A stretch of DNA of 64,000 bases from an uncultured Nitrosomonadaceae bacterium (GTDB lineage: Bacteria; Pseudomonadota; Gammaproteobacteria; Burkholderiales; Nitrosomonadaceae). Position 1 is the first letter of the stretch, and each line of letters opens with the position of its first letter. Made by a program: the position numbers and the translations under genes. The notes under the pieces were generated by a model. The model ran no database searches. It worked only from the letters and a program-made list of their open reading frames with translations, and was not told where the DNA came from. The stretch covers positions 310,001-374,000 of the forward strand of contig CALSMH010000001.1 of NCBI GenBank assembly GCA_943787405.1, in the 5' to 3' direction. Below, piece by piece: positions 9,970 to 20,049 of the stretch.

Positions 9970-11481
9970 TTATTTATTTTGCTTGGGGCTATTTGAAGAA
10001 ATAGGCAGAAATAATGCGGGTATGGGTTTTTCTTTCCGTTGATTCTTAGGATGAGAATCAGGTTTATTTTTAACTAAAGATAGTGATGCTACGGCTGTAG
10101 TCACGGGCTCTGACTTGCTCTTTGTTGGGCTAGTCTTTGTGGTGGGAACATAAGGTTGGCTGAATAACGGGTCCTTCTGTTCATTTGATTGTGTTTCTTT
10201 GGAATAATTTTTTTTCTGCGAACCAGGTTCCAAGATTTTTTTGTTGTTTGTATGAGTATCTTTTACTTTTTCTTTAGTGTGGCCACGGAGCTTTTTTTCA
10301 CCAGGCTTTCTTGTGGGTTTTACCAAACCACTTTCTGCTCCCGGTTCAAACCCAGAAATTATTTCTTTTGTGAGTTTAACTTTTATAAGTTTCTCGATAC
10401 CTTCAAGTAATTCTTGCTCATCTCCACATACTAGTGAGGTTGCCCATCCTTTTGTGCCGGCACGACCAGTCCTACCTATACGATGAATGTAATCTTCCGG
10501 TATGTTTGGCAATTCAAAGTTTGTTACATGCGGTAAATCTTCTATATCAAGCCCACGTGCTGCAACATCAGTAGCAACTAAAACTTTTACTTCCCCTTTT
10601 TTAAATTCTTCTAAAGCCTGGGTGCGCTGAGGTTGGCTTTTATCTCCATGAATAGCTGTAGAAGAAACCCCATCTCTTTTTAATTGTTTGGCAAGGTTAT
10701 TCGCACCATGTTTCGTTCGCACAAATACTAGTACCTGTTGCAGATTCTTAGATTTTATTAGATGAGATAGCAGCTCTCGTTTGCGTTCTCGATCGACAGG
10801 GTGTACGACATGTGTCACTAGGTTAGATACGGAGTTGCGTCTTGCTACTTCAATCAATATAGGTTGTATTAGTATATTATTAGCAAGTTTCTTGATTTCC
10901 TCGGAGAAGGTTGCGGAGAACATTAAACTCTGTCGTTTCTCCGGCATCAATGCAAGGATACGTTTTATATCTGGTAAGAAGCCCATATCTAGCATTCTGT
11001 CAGCTTCATCCAGTACCAAAATTTCCACCTGAGAAAGTCGCATTGTTTTTTGCTGTATATGATCGAGCAATCTTCCTGGAGTTGCTACTAAAATTTCTAC
11101 TCCGGCACGTAGCTCCTTGACCTGTGGGTCCATGCTGACGCCACCATAAACTACAGTACATTTGAGCGGCAAATACTTCCCGTAAGTCTGGACGCTCTTA
11201 AATACCTGAGCTGCTAGTTCACGAGTAGGAACCAGAATCAAGCAGCGTATTGGGTGTCTGGCAGGTGATACACTTTTGCTTGCATAGGGCTGTAACCGGT
11301 GCAGCATTGGCAGAGTGAAACTTGCAGTTTTTCCTGTCCCTGTTTGTGCTCCACCCATAATATCTTTTCCATCAAGTATTGATGGAATCGCTTGAGCCTG
11401 GATAGGCGTAGGATCTGTATACCCCTGATCCTCGATTGCACGAAGAATCTCTGAAGATAGGCCTAGTCGTTCAAATGACAT
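9970..11481 (-). CDS. rhlE: DEAD-box ATP-dependent RNA helicase, RhlE type
   Basis: The protein has 503 residues. The helicase core occupies about the first 375: Q-motif region [10 protein letters not shown] (24-33), Walker A AQTGTGKT (45-52), PTRELAAQ (85-92), DEAD (158-161), SAT (189-191) and HRIGRTGR near 335. The core is followed by a long, polar, lysine-rich tail of about 120 residues without recognisable domains, typical of RhlE and probably used for RNA contact. Members act in ribosome assembly and RNA turnover. It is transcribed alone, convergent with lspA across 190 bases in which I found no supported gene. Confidence 0.9.
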   Translation of the reverse strand: MSFERLGLSSEILRAIEDQGYTDPTPIQAQAIPSILDGKDIMGGAQTGTGKTASFTLPMLHRLQPYASKSVSPARHPIRCLILVPTRELAAQVFKSVQTYGKYLPLKCTVVYGGVSMDPQVKELRAGVEILVATPGRLLDHIQQKTMRLSQVEILVLDEADRMLDMGFLPDIKRILALMPEKRQSLMFSATFSEEIKKLANNILIQPILIEVARRNSVSNLVTHVVHPVDRERKRELLSHLIKSKNLQQVLVFVRTKHGANNLAKQLKRDGVSSTAIHGDKSQPQRTQALEEFKKGEVKVLVATDVAARGLDIEDLPHVTNFELPNIPEDYIHRIGRTGRAGTKGWATSLVCGDEQELLEGIEKLIKVKLTKEIISGFEPGAESGLVKPTRKPGEKKLRGHTKEKVKDTHTNNKKILEPGSQKKNYSKETQSNEQKDPLFSQPYVPTTKTSPTKSKSEPVTTAVASLSLVKNKPDSHPKNQRKEKPIPALFLPISSNSPKQNK

Positions 11482-11572
11482 TTATATTACTCTTCAACAA
11501 TTTGCAATGCTTTGCCGAGGATAAGCCATTAATAAGGATGCTATTCATATTCTATTTTGTACCATTACAAAT

Positions 11573-12358
11573 TTATTCATTTTCCGTTGTTTCCTGAGGA
11601 ACTCCCTTTCTAGCTTTTTTTGTAATCCATTTGTTATTTTTCTGAATCCACTTTAATAATAGGGGAGCACCGCCAATTGCAACTGCATCAACCAAACAAT
11701 ACCAGGCAGCAACACCGCTTGGAGGGTTTCCTTGTGGCAGCCCAAAAATAGGTTCTAATTCAACCCATCTCCAGGTCCCAGCTGCTGTGCCAATTAATTC
11801 TAGCCAGGTAGTGATAAAAAAAGCACCGAGATAAACTAGCGGTGACCGACCTTTAAATAGATAAATCAGAAAAACACAGAACAGTATTGCCCCCACGGCA
11901 TCTCCCTGCTCAGGAATTCCACTAATTCCCCAAATTGACCATGTGCCACAGGCTAGCACTACAAATACAGAAATTTCCCTTGCATATTTCAAGAAGAACC
12001 CAGAGCGGGCAAGCGCAATAGCGGTTAGATAGACCATACCATGCCCAGGTGGGACATAAGCCGGCACATTATCAAATCTATATATGTACCCACCCATATA
12101 AATAGAAGCAAAATGTTCACCAACTGTTGCAAAAGCAACTGCTATTACAACCTGTGTTCGCACATCTTTATTTTCACCAACCAGTAGTCCTATTAAGAAA
12201 ATCCAGGCAATAACACCCATAAAATTCTGGTTTTCTAGGCTTCCACTTGCATCAACGTTTAAACTTATTGCAACGCAAATAAAAGTAAATGCAGCGATCA
12301 CATAATCTCGTTTCTTATGAGCATAGTTAATATTATTTTCAGGGAAATAATGCAACAT
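11573..12358 (-). CDS. Multi-pass membrane protein of unknown function
   Basis: I do not recognise the family. The 261-residue protein has about seven or eight hydrophobic segments (near residues 20-36, 46-60, 68-86, 106-120, 128-146, 152-167, 173-192, 214-236). Between segments it carries the polar, probably conserved motif GEHFASIYMGGYIYRFDNVP at about 80-99, closely followed by PPGHG, whose histidines and tyrosines could form a site. The C-terminus is basic then polar (KKARKGVP). It is on the same strand as cycA-cycB, 239 bases downstream of cycB and beyond a strong hairpin, so co-transcription is possible but not shown. A role linked to electron transfer would be only an inference from position. 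Confidence 0.6.
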   Translation of the reverse strand: MLHYFPENNINYAHKKRDYVIAAFTFICVAISLNVDASGSLENQNFMGVIAWIFLIGLLVGENKDVRTQVVIAVAFATVGEHFASIYMGGYIYRFDNVPAYVPPGHGMVYLTAIALARSGFFLKYAREISVFVVLACGTWSIWGISGIPEQGDAVGAILFCVFLIYLFKGRSPLVYLGAFFITTWLELIGTAAGTWRWVELEPIFGLPQGNPPSGVAAWYCLVDAVAIGGAPLLLKWIQKNNKWITKKARKGVPQETTENE

Positions 12359-12392
12359 CTATTTTTACCGAATTTTTAAGTAGAGCTTATAT

Positions 12393-12420
12393 TGGGGACG
12401 GGGACTTGAATTTGTCCCGT
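12393..12420. repeat. REP-like palindrome, single copy
   Basis: The intergenic stretch has a GGGGACGGGGAC run followed by an AT spacer and GTCCCG, giving a GGGAC/GTCCC stem (12401-12405 with 12414-12418). GC-rich palindromes of this kind resemble repetitive extragenic palindromes mobilised by RAYT-type transposases. Only one copy is visible and no such transposase is present. Confidence 0.3.
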
Positions 12421-12569
12421 GCACAGAGAATTAACTATTCGTATGCAAATTGATATAAATCATTAGACTGAGTAGTCAATTTACATTGACTGAAAGTTTG
12501 GAAATTCCTTTGGTAGTTATTAATAGGAAATAATTTAGAGAGAATGAGGCCTAGTAATTAGACGCTATC

Positions 12570-12595
12570 AGAGGAACGTAGTCTTACGTTCCTCT
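12570..12595 (-). terminator. Strong hairpin just downstream of cycB
   Basis: A perfect 11-base-pair stem (AGAGGAACGTA with its complement) and a four-base loop begins three bases after the cycB stop codon on the minus strand. There is no U-tract after it, so it may act as an RNA-stabilising 3' end or a weak terminator rather than a standard intrinsic terminator. Confidence 0.6.
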
Positions 12596-12597
12596 TC

Positions 12598-13266
<669 letters not shown>

Positions 13267-13268
13267 TA

Positions 13269-13973
13269 TTATTTACCTTTTTTAGATTCTTCAGCTGTAG
13301 CTTGGAATTCGTCATGCAATTTGAATTTAGGTTCTCCTGTAAATGCACCTGGTAGTTTGTAATGTTTATGCATAGCTTTGGCATCTGCTACATATTTATC
13401 AAAATCAAATGTATATTTCTTATGTACATCTGGAGTAAATGGGGTATACGGTTCTTTCGTTCCCTTCCACCCTGAACCCTCATAATTTAGATGGCAGGCG
13501 CTGCAACGTTCAACAAAATCCATGTCCTGCCCGGTAGCTGCAAGCTTCTTGCGTGATGTTGTTTTCCCTTTCTTCTCAAATTTCGCACCCGCTTTACGGT
13601 GAATTCCGCGATATTTAGAACCTGCTCCATGGCAGGATTCGCAACCTACACCTTTTTTATATTTACTCGGATCTTCAATTTCGTAACCACCCTCTTGACC
13701 AAATCCATCTACGTGACAGCCGACACAGTCTTTATCCTTAGTGTAATCCTTAGCAGGATCCAGCCCAGCTCTCTTCTTAGCTTTGGCCTTCTTATTCGGC
13801 TTAAGCGAATTCATTGCTTTAGCATGAGCAGTTTTTTTCCATGACTTAGCCTGGCTTTTGTGGCATGAACTACATTTCTTTCGACCTTCAAACTTTGGAT
13901 CAGCAGCAGCATTTCCTGCTAGAAATGCAAAAAGGGCTACAGCAGCAAGTGCGTATGTCACAGGATGTCTCAT
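13269..13973 (-). CDS. cycA: Tetrahaem cytochrome c554
   Basis: The 234-residue precursor has a clear signal peptide (cleavage likely after AAA near residue 24), giving a periplasmic protein of about 210 residues, the size of Nitrosomonas c554. The haem sites are CSSCH (34-38), CVGCH (83-87), CESCH (111-115) and CSACH (157-161). The protein is lysine-rich. In ammonia oxidisers it accepts electrons from hydroxylamine oxidoreductase and passes them on to cM552 or other cytochromes. cycB follows after two bases. The usual haoA and haoB upstream are missing; the upstream space holds only an open frame without a start and a tRNA. This is probably one of several cycA copies in the genome. Confidence 0.93.
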   Translation of the reverse strand: MRHPVTYALAAVALFAFLAGNAAADPKFEGRKKCSSCHKSQAKSWKKTAHAKAMNSLKPNKKAKAKKRAGLDPAKDYTKDKDCVGCHVDGFGQEGGYEIEDPSKYKKGVGCESCHGAGSKYRGIHRKAGAKFEKKGKTTSRKKLAATGQDMDFVERCSACHLNYEGSGWKGTKEPYTPFTPDVHKKYTFDFDKYVADAKAMHKHYKLPGAFTGEPKFKLHDEFQATAEESKKGK

Positions 13974-14362
13974 AGTTCTTCCTTCAATAAAAATATGTTT
14001 AGAATTTGACTAGAATTGGTAGTTATAGTTCATTTAACGCTTGAACTCTACGCTAAGTTTATGTAAACACAGCAAACCAGTCATACCGCCATTTCGAGTA
14101 CCGCGAGTATCGCCTGAATCGCTAAAAAAATCAACCAGCGGAGGGCTATATGGATGGGACTTTATATAATTAATTAATTGGCCATTTAATTTATGTGGTT
14201 TAATATTGCAGCCTTAATTAGTCTAGAGGCCTAATTTTTATTAGATCTGGTACATATTTCTAGTTGTTTTATGGGACTAATTTAATTGTTGGCCTGAAGC
14301 TAACGCGATTTGATATGGGCAACAGAATTATTTTAAATTACTCTTTTTAATTTTAATGAGAA
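13974..14362. other. 389-base gap between cycA and tRNA-Arg
   Basis: There is no intact gene. The stretch holds the cycA leader with a purine-rich ribosome site just before the ATG (minus strand), the 59-codon open frame at 14034-14213, and an AT-rich segment (14214-14362) in which I see no gene or clear promoter. Confidence 0.7.
14034..14213 (-). pseudogene. Possible 3' remnant of a protein gene upstream of cycA
   Basis: A 59-codon frame runs from an in-frame TAA at 14214-14216 to a TAA at 14034-14036, ending 60 bases before cycA. It has no start codon near its beginning. The translation has a protein-like C-terminus including SHPYSPPLVDFFSDSGDT and ending KLSVEFKR. In the known hao-haoB-cycA-cycB order this is where haoB would end, so a decayed haoB or another lost gene is a possibility. 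I cannot confirm the family; chance or a fragment of a mobile element are alternatives. Confidence 0.35.
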
Positions 14363-14439
14363 TGGTGCGCCCAACACGATTCGAACGTGTGACCCCCGCC
14401 TTCGGAGGGCGGTACTCTATCCAGCTGAGCTATGGGCGC
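14363..14439 (-). tRNA. tRNA-Arg (CCG)
   Basis: The minus strand folds as a 77-base tRNA with encoded CCA. The acceptor stem is GCGCCCA paired with TGGGCGC, the D-arm contains AGCTGGATA, and the anticodon stem CCGCC/GGCGG holds the loop CTCCGAA, giving anticodon CCG. The T-arm has TTCGAAT. It is a lone tRNA between the cytochrome genes and faces the same way as cycA. Confidence 0.96.
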
Positions 14440-14603
14440 TATTAACATGATAGTGTGGCAGATATTATATTTAGCAGCAATAGCACTTTCTGTTCTATTT
14501 GTTGTCCTATGAAGTAGATATATTTTTCTTGTATTAATCAGATGTAATCATCTAATTTTATCCCATTATTAATTATCAATTTTATTGAAAGGAAGGGTGC
14601 GTA

Positions 14604-15143
14604 GTGAGTAAAAATGAAGAAGAGTTGCCGAGTATAAAAACACCAAAACAGTTAATTACAGTTGTTCTTTGTGCTTTTGTATTTCCAATTACTATAATTG
14701 TGTTACTCGCTCAGTATGTAACCGGAGGTATTTCTGCGGGTAAAGTTGATTCGATTATGTATAAGGAGCTTGTAGCTAAGAGGATTATGCCGGTGGGATC
14801 GCTTGTACTGGTAAATTCCTCACCACAGGCTGAAAGTTCACAAAATAAAAAAAATGGCCAAGTAAAGCCTATGGTACCCCCGAATGCAGCTTCTAGTGGA
14901 GCAGGAAAAATCGAAGAAATTTATTCTTCCAGTTGTTCTGCCTGTCATGCTAGTGGGGCCGCAGGTGCCCCTAAATTAGGGGATAAAGAAGCATGGGCAC
15001 TACGCATAAAGAGTGGTAGTGAAATACTTTACAATAGTGCTATTCAAGGTAAAAAAGCAATGCCACCAAAAGGTGGTAATATTAGTCTATCAAATGAAGA
15101 TGTTAAGGCAGTAGTAGATTATATGGTGACTAAAGCTGAGTAA
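14604..15143 (+). CDS. Membrane-anchored class I cytochrome c (cytochrome c5-like)
   Basis: The 179-residue protein has one N-terminal transmembrane helix (about residues 17-37), a low-complexity linker of about 60 residues, and a C-terminal cytochrome c domain. The haem site is CSACH at 111-115 and the likely sixth ligand is Met153 in KAMPPKGG. This matches the cytochrome c5/CycA family of small electron carriers tied to the inner membrane and working towards terminal oxidases. The GTG start at 14604 is preceded by GGAAGG. It stands alone, diverges from the tRNA-Arg and cycA, and ends in a clear terminator. Its partner is unknown. Confidence 0.88.
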   Translation: MSKNEEELPSIKTPKQLITVVLCAFVFPITIIVLLAQYVTGGISAGKVDSIMYKELVAKRIMPVGSLVLVNSSPQAESSQNKKNGQVKPMVPPNAASSGAGKIEEIYSSSCSACHASGAAGAPKLGDKEAWALRIKSGSEILYNSAIQGKKAMPPKGGNISLSNEDVKAVVDYMVTKAE

Positions 15144-15164
15144 GTCTATTAGAATTTAATATCT

Positions 15165-15197
15165 AAAAGAGGGGTAGCTTTAGCTGCCCCTCTTTTT
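15165..15197 (+). terminator. Intrinsic terminator after the cytochrome c gene
   Basis: An AAAAGAGGGG-TAGC arm pairs with GCTGCCCCTCTTTTT across a short TTTA loop and ends in five T residues. It begins 21 bases after the stop codon. Confidence 0.9.
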
Positions 15198-15214
15198 AGT
15201 AGGACACATTATTT

Positions 15215-16045
15215 ATGGCTACTTATGCAATTGGAGATATTCAAGGTAGTTACAATGAGTTTAGGCGGCTCCTTGATTTGATCAATTTTAATGCAAAAGA
15301 TAAGCTTTGGTTGGTTGGCGATATTGTCAATCGAGGGCCAGATTCTCTTCTTTTGCTACGCTTTCTCAGAGAAATGAATGATGCGGTCATTGCTGTACTC
15401 GGAAATCATGATTTGCATCTTCTTATGGTTGCAGAAGGCTTTGCTAAGGTGCAATCTGGCGATACTTTACAGGGCGTTCTCAACGCACCTGACCGAGATG
15501 AATTATTGCACTGGTTAAGGCATCAGAGACTGCTACATGCTTCCGGTGAATATGTCATGGTGCATGCTGGTTTATTGCCTTCATGGAGTGTAACTCAGGC
15601 TATCAAACTGGCGAAGGAAGCTGAGTTTTTTTTACATAGCAAAGATCACAAGGAATTTCGCAAGTTCTGTTCTCATATGTATGGAAATCAACCTGATCAA
15701 TGGAGCGCTAACTTAGAAAGCTATGAGCGCATACGAGTAATTATCAATGCTATGACTCGTATGCGTGTATGTACTTATGATGGGAGAATGGAGTTTACTT
15801 TTAAAGGTCGGACAGAGGATATTCCAATTGACTACTTACCTTGGTTTGATGTGCCGGGCAGAGTTAGTAAAGAAGCAATTATTATCTGTGGTCATTGGTC
15901 TGCACTTTCTTTGCAGGTGAAAAGTAATTTGATTGCGCTAGATACAGGCTGTATGTGGGGCGGGAGCCTAACAGCTATTCGACTGGAAGACAGGAAGATT
16001 TTTCAGGTTCCTTGTGCGGCGACATTTAAGGAGATAACGCATTAG
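15215..16045 (+). CDS. apaH: Symmetrical bis(5'-nucleosyl)-tetraphosphatase
   Basis: ApaH hydrolyses diadenosine tetraphosphate to two ADP and so lowers alarmone levels and decaps Np4-capped RNA. The metallophosphatase motifs are complete: GDIQG (7-11), GDIVNRGPDS (35-44), GNHD (63-66), a later MVHAG and a GH in the C-terminal CGHWSA. The 276-residue length is normal. It starts 18 bases after a terminator, so it has its own promoter or relies on read-through. Its 3' end overlaps that of plsC by 20 bases tail to tail. Confidence 0.97.
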   Translation: MATYAIGDIQGSYNEFRRLLDLINFNAKDKLWLVGDIVNRGPDSLLLLRFLREMNDAVIAVLGNHDLHLLMVAEGFAKVQSGDTLQGVLNAPDRDELLHWLRHQRLLHASGEYVMVHAGLLPSWSVTQAIKLAKEAEFFLHSKDHKEFRKFCSHMYGNQPDQWSANLESYERIRVIINAMTRMRVCTYDGRMEFTFKGRTEDIPIDYLPWFDVPGRVSKEAIIICGHWSALSLQVKSNLIALDTGCMWGGSLTAIRLEDRKIFQVPCAATFKEITH

Positions 16046-16772
16046 TAACAACTTGTTGAGTAATCCGGGCAAGTTCCTGTCGATTTTTTCCACTACTATT
16101 TACGGGGTCAGAGAATATTAATTCGACCTCAATCCATGGTTGCTGGAGTATTTTTCTTATTGATCCAAGTAATGAAACGTCGACGTATACAGGTGCTTTA
16201 CTAAGCACTCCTGATGTATCATAGTAACGAATTGCTACTGGATATAATGAGGCCTCAACTTCAACAGCAGATTGTAATAGCGAAGCATGAAATTTCTTAA
16301 CTGTAGTTCCGTCGCTGGTAGTTCCCTCTGGAAATATTGCGACAAGGTCCCCGGTAGTTAGCGCATTACTAATGTCCTGATTAATACGTACAATATCAGT
16401 AATTTTCTTGCGCTCGATAAATAATGTTCCTACATTTCGGCTCAACCAACCAAGGAATGGCCAGCCTCTAATTTCTGATTTAGCAACAAAACGAGAAGGA
16501 CAAACTGTTATTAGAGAATATACGTCTAACCAAGAAACATGATTAGCTACCAGCATTACCGGTTGATCCTTGGCATCAGGTAGGGTACCGCTTAAGCGTA
16601 ATCTAATAGAAAGAATAGAAAGTAGGCCCACGGACCAATTCTTAGACATATTTTTCTGAGCTGGTTGGCTGAGACGTGGATAAATTGCAGATTGCGCCAA
16701 TCCTGAAATGATATGAAATATTAGACGTATGGCACGAAAAATTTGTGTCAATTTGCTAGTAGTGTTTCTCAT
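16026..16772 (-). CDS. plsC: 1-acyl-sn-glycerol-3-phosphate acyltransferase
   Basis: PlsC adds the second acyl chain to make phosphatidic acid at the inner membrane. The 248-residue protein has the acyltransferase motif NHVSWLD at 77-83 (NHxxxxD), a substrate motif FIERKK near 118-123, and FPEGTTS at 147-153. The N-terminus contains a hydrophobic, amphipathic segment (about 15-30). The gene is monocistronic and convergent with apaH. Some members of the family acylate other lipids, including ornithine lipids, so the exact acceptor is inferred. Confidence 0.9.
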   Translation of the reverse strand: MRNTTSKLTQIFRAIRLIFHIISGLAQSAIYPRLSQPAQKNMSKNWSVGLLSILSIRLRLSGTLPDAKDQPVMLVANHVSWLDVYSLITVCPSRFVAKSEIRGWPFLGWLSRNVGTLFIERKKITDIVRINQDISNALTTGDLVAIFPEGTTSDGTTVKKFHASLLQSAVEVEASLYPVAIRYYDTSGVLSKAPVYVDVSLLGSIRKILQQPWIEVELIFSDPVNSSGKNRQELARITQQVVTNALSP

Positions 16773-16924
16773 GACCTATTGTCAATAATGGTGAGAAATT
16801 CTGAGAAATTGTAATTTAGAGTTTTTATAATAGATGCCTTATTGTAATAACAAGAAGAAAATACAACCACCTCGTTAAGAATATACTAGCTGTATTAATT
16901 CATATGTAAATATAATTAATAATA

Positions 16925-16963
16925 GGTGGAGTAGAGCCACCCCATAAGAAATAATTCTTATGG
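16925..16963 (-). terminator. Tandem hairpins at the 3' end of the PfkB kinase gene
   Basis: A perfect CCATAAGAA / TTCTTATGG stem (16942-16963) overlaps the stop codon. It is followed on the minus strand by a GGTGG/CCACC hairpin (16925-16941) and then AT-rich DNA (TATTATTAATTATATTT). The second one is the more terminator-like. Confidence 0.5.
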
Positions 16964-17893
16964 AATACGGCTGCCGAATTCTTCAAAATAACGCTGAGCT
17001 ATTTCTTCGCTGCTGAAACTATGATTCTGTCCCCCGCGTTGAGAGATTTTTAATGCCCCCATAAGTGAGCCAAGTTGCCCGGTTGTCTGCCAGTCCATTT
17101 GATTAGCAATGCCATATAATAACCCTGCACGATAAGCGTCACCACACCCTGTTGGGTCGAGCTGTTCATCTGACTTTACACATGGGATATCAATCTGTTT
17201 GCCATTGGAGAAAATAACAGATCCTTGTGCTCCCTTTGTTACAATTAATCCTTTAACAAGCTTTGCTAGTTCTTCTAGTGTGCATTCAGTTCGTTCTTGT
17301 AGTAACTGACTTTCATAGTCGTTAACAGTGACATAATCTGATTGCTTAATAAAATTATGTAATTCTGTACCACTAAACATTGGTAGTCCTTGGCCTGGGT
17401 CAAATAAGAAAGGAATTCCAGATTCATGAAATTCTCGTGCATGTTGTAGCATACCATCACGTCCATCCGGAGAAACGATACCAAGGCCAATATCTTTTGC
17501 ATCTGCCACATGATTCTTATGTGAGAAATTCATCGCGCCGGGATGAAATGCTGTAATTTGATTATCTGCCAGGTCAGTTGTTATAAATGCTTGTGCAGTA
17601 AAAGTATCTTTTACATGTTTGATATGGGTCTGAGCCAGATTTAATTTTTCTAGCCGATTGGCATATGGTTGATAGTCTTCACCGACCGTTGCCATAATAA
17701 GTGGTGCCCCACCAATCATCGCTAAATTATAGGCAATATTGCCAGCGCAACCACCAAATTCACGTCGCATATCCGGAACCAGAAAAGCCACATTTAGAAT
17801 ATTTATTTTTTCAGGTAAGATATGATTCTTAAAATGATCATGGAACACCATGATCGTATCGTAGGCAATGGATCCGCAAATGAGAGTACGCAT
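16958..17893 (-). CDS. PfkB-family carbohydrate/nucleoside kinase
   Basis: The protein has 311 residues and the ribokinase fold. The N-terminal signature is FGGCAGNIAYNLAMIGG (46-62), and the C-terminal DPTGCGDAYRAG (246-257) holds the catalytic Asp252. These fit a sugar or adenosine kinase, and close relatives in betaproteobacteria are usually annotated as adenosine kinase or plain carbohydrate kinase. The substrate cannot be fixed from sequence. The gene is alone, between plsC and the glycine cleavage operon, on the same strand as both but with gaps over 100 bases. Confidence 0.85.
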   Translation of the reverse strand: MRTLICGSIAYDTIMVFHDHFKNHILPEKINILNVAFLVPDMRREFGGCAGNIAYNLAMIGGAPLIMATVGEDYQPYANRLEKLNLAQTHIKHVKDTFTAQAFITTDLADNQITAFHPGAMNFSHKNHVADAKDIGLGIVSPDGRDGMLQHAREFHESGIPFLFDPGQGLPMFSGTELHNFIKQSDYVTVNDYESQLLQERTECTLEELAKLVKGLIVTKGAQGSVIFSNGKQIDIPCVKSDEQLDPTGCGDAYRAGLLYGIANQMDWQTTGQLGSLMGALKISQRGGQNHSFSSEEIAQRYFEEFGSRIP

Positions 17894-18012
17894 AGTTTTT
17901 AGTTCAACATCAGAAATTTATTAGTAAAGGCTTAAACAAATCCAGGTTTCAGAGGGAGGCTCTTTTAATAGAAACGAGGGTACGGTGACCTGTCTTCATT
18001 TTTATTAAAAAT

Positions 18013-19458
18013 TTATTGTTTCCAGGTTAAATCCAACTCACGTGCAGCTTTAACATCATCTAATCTTTGCAAGCTGGTAGTGTGAGGTGCGGTCTTTAAC
18101 ATCTCCGGGTCTGTATATGCTTCTTCTAAGATTTCTTTCATAGATAGAACAAAAGAATCAAGGGTTTCTTTAGACTCTGTTTCAGCCGGCTCTATTAGTA
18201 AGCACTCGGGGACCAGAAGTGGGAAATAAGTAGTAGGGGCATGGAACCCTTTGTCAATTAATCTTTTAGCTACGTCCATTGCGGTTATGCCAGTTTTTTC
18301 TTTCAGATCTTTTAGTGTAACAATAAATTCATGACTGGCCCGGCGATTAGGATAGGCTATTTCAAAGCCGGCTTTGCTCAATTCCTTCATTAAGTAATTC
18401 GCATTGAGAGTGGCAAACTCAGCTATACGGTGCATGCCTTCAGCTCCTAGTAAACGAGAATAAATATATGCTCGTAACAACACTCCTGAATTTCCCATAT
18501 GCGCAGAGAATCTACCAATGGACTGAGGTATTTCTTTTTCAGTTACCCAGCGATATATTCCTTTATCAATAGTTACTACTGGAACAGGTATGAATGGAAG
18601 CAAACGATCAGCAACTCCTACTGGAGCTGAACCTGGGCCACCTCCGCCATGAGGAGTAGAGAACGTTTTATGGAGATTCATATGAATTACATCAAACCCC
18701 ATGTCACCAGGTTTTACCTTGCCTAATATTGCATTGAGGTTTGCGCCGTCATAATATAACAATCCTCCTGCTTCATGGACTAGCCTACTCATTTCTACAA
18801 TATTCTTTTCGAATACACCAAGTGTGGATGGGTTGGTTAGCATTAATCCTGCTGTTTGAGGGCCAACTGCTGCTTTCAAGGCGTCCATATCAACGTCACC
18901 TTCTTTATCAGTAGAGATCTCTACTACTTTATAGCCGCACATTACTGCTGTTGCAGGATTAGTACCATGAGCAGCATCAGGTATGATAATTTCAGTACGA
19001 GCACGATCTCCGCGGGATTCATGGTAAGCGCGTATCATTGCCACACCAATAAGCTCGCCTTGAGCGCCGGCCATTGGAGTAAGGCTGACACTTTTCATAC
19101 CAGTAACATCCTTCAGAATTTCCTGCAACTCATACATACAAGCAAGATACCCTTGCCCGGTATCTTCGGGGGCAAGTGGGTGTCGAGAAAGAAATTGCGG
19201 GAGCATGGCCAATGAATTGCATGCCCGTGGGTTATATTTCATTGTACAAGAGCCAAGTGGATAAAACTCCGTATCTATTGAAAAATTCTTTTGTGATAGT
19301 CGGGTGTAATGTCGCACCGCATCCATTTCAGAGACCTCTGGCAGCATAGGAGGCTTCTTACGCATAAGATTTTGTGGAATGTTGCTAGTTCTTGTTTCTG
19401 CCGTCGGAGATTGAGAATAATTACATCTTCCTGGGCGAGAGTGTTCAAATATCAGCAT
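18013..19458 (-). CDS. gcvPB: Glycine dehydrogenase (decarboxylating) subunit 2
   Basis: This is the C-terminal half of the split P-protein, 481 residues long, carrying the PLP cofactor. The PLP lysine is Lys264 in [18 protein letters not shown]. Other conserved blocks are [13 protein letters not shown] (65-77), [10 protein letters not shown] (160-169) and [10 protein letters not shown] (208-217). With GcvPA it decarboxylates glycine and transfers the aminomethyl group to the lipoyl arm of GcvH. It is the last gene of the operon and lies 27 bases after tpx. Confidence 0.97.
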   Translation of the reverse strand: MLIFEHSRPGRCNYSQSPTAETRTSNIPQNLMRKKPPMLPEVSEMDAVRHYTRLSQKNFSIDTEFYPLGSCTMKYNPRACNSLAMLPQFLSRHPLAPEDTGQGYLACMYELQEILKDVTGMKSVSLTPMAGAQGELIGVAMIRAYHESRGDRARTEIIIPDAAHGTNPATAVMCGYKVVEISTDKEGDVDMDALKAAVGPQTAGLMLTNPSTLGVFEKNIVEMSRLVHEAGGLLYYDGANLNAILGKVKPGDMGFDVIHMNLHKTFSTPHGGGGPGSAPVGVADRLLPFIPVPVVTIDKGIYRWVTEKEIPQSIGRFSAHMGNSGVLLRAYIYSRLLGAEGMHRIAEFATLNANYLMKELSKAGFEIAYPNRRASHEFIVTLKDLKEKTGITAMDVAKRLIDKGFHAPTTYFPLLVPECLLIEPAETESKETLDSFVLSMKEILEEAYTDPEMLKTAPHTTSLQRLDDVKAARELDLTWKQ

Positions 19459-19485
19459 GGTTAAATTTCTTGTCTTATCTGGAGA

Positions 19486-19980
19486 TTATTTTAAAGCAGC
19501 CAAAGCTGCATCATAGTTTGGTTCATCTTTTATTTCTGATACTAATTCAGCATGAATCACATTATCCGATTCATCTAATACAATAACAGCACGTGCTGTA
19601 AGGCCAGCTAAAGGGCCATCACTAAGGGCAACACCATAATCCTTCTTAAAGTCTGCACCACGCATGGTAGATAATGTTACTACTTTATCTAAGCCTTCAG
19701 TTGTGCAGAAACGGCTCATTGCAAAGGGCAGGTCAGCCGAAATTATTAATACAACAGTATTACTGAGGGAGCTAGCTTTCTTGTTAAATTTTTGGGTAGA
19801 AATTGCACAGACTGGCGTGTCTAGACTAGGCACTATGTTGAGTACCTTTCTCTTGCCAGTAAAATTGTTCAGCGAAATGTCATTTAAATCTTTGTCGACC
19901 AATGAAAAAGCTGGGGCCTTAATTCCTACGCGTGGAAAATTTCCTTCTATTCTGACGTTGTTATCTGCAAACGTGACCAT
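19486..19980 (-). CDS. tpx: Thiol peroxidase (2-Cys peroxiredoxin Tpx)
   Basis: Tpx reduces hydrogen peroxide and alkyl hydroperoxides using thioredoxin. The 164-residue sequence has the peroxidatic Cys58 in SLDTPVC and the resolving Cys92 in SRFCTTEG, with Thr55 and the catalytic Arg further on, all typical of the Tpx subgroup. It lies between gcvPA (69 bases upstream) and gcvPB (27 bases downstream), all on the minus strand. Its presence inside the glycine cleavage unit suggests shared transcription; a functional link, such as protecting lipoyl or PLP enzymes, is speculation. Confidence 0.96.
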   Translation of the reverse strand: MVTFADNNVRIEGNFPRVGIKAPAFSLVDKDLNDISLNNFTGKRKVLNIVPSLDTPVCAISTQKFNKKASSLSNTVVLIISADLPFAMSRFCTTEGLDKVVTLSTMRGADFKKDYGVALSDGPLAGLTARAVIVLDESDNVIHAELVSEIKDEPNYDAALAALK

Positions 19981-20049
19981 AATTTTTCTCCTTAACTAAG
20001 AGTGAAATAGAATCAATCAAAATTACGCTGACTCAATATTAAATGTGCC

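Noticed and set aside
9802..9996. 64-codon plus-strand frame between lspA and the rhlE 3' end
   Set aside because: It overlaps the 3' end of rhlE on the opposite strand, has no ribosome site and no recognisable family, and is within chance length for AT-rich DNA.
13974..14362. A haoA gene fused or hidden upstream of cycA
   Set aside because: Only one short stop-bounded frame is present, too short for haoA and without CxxCH motifs.
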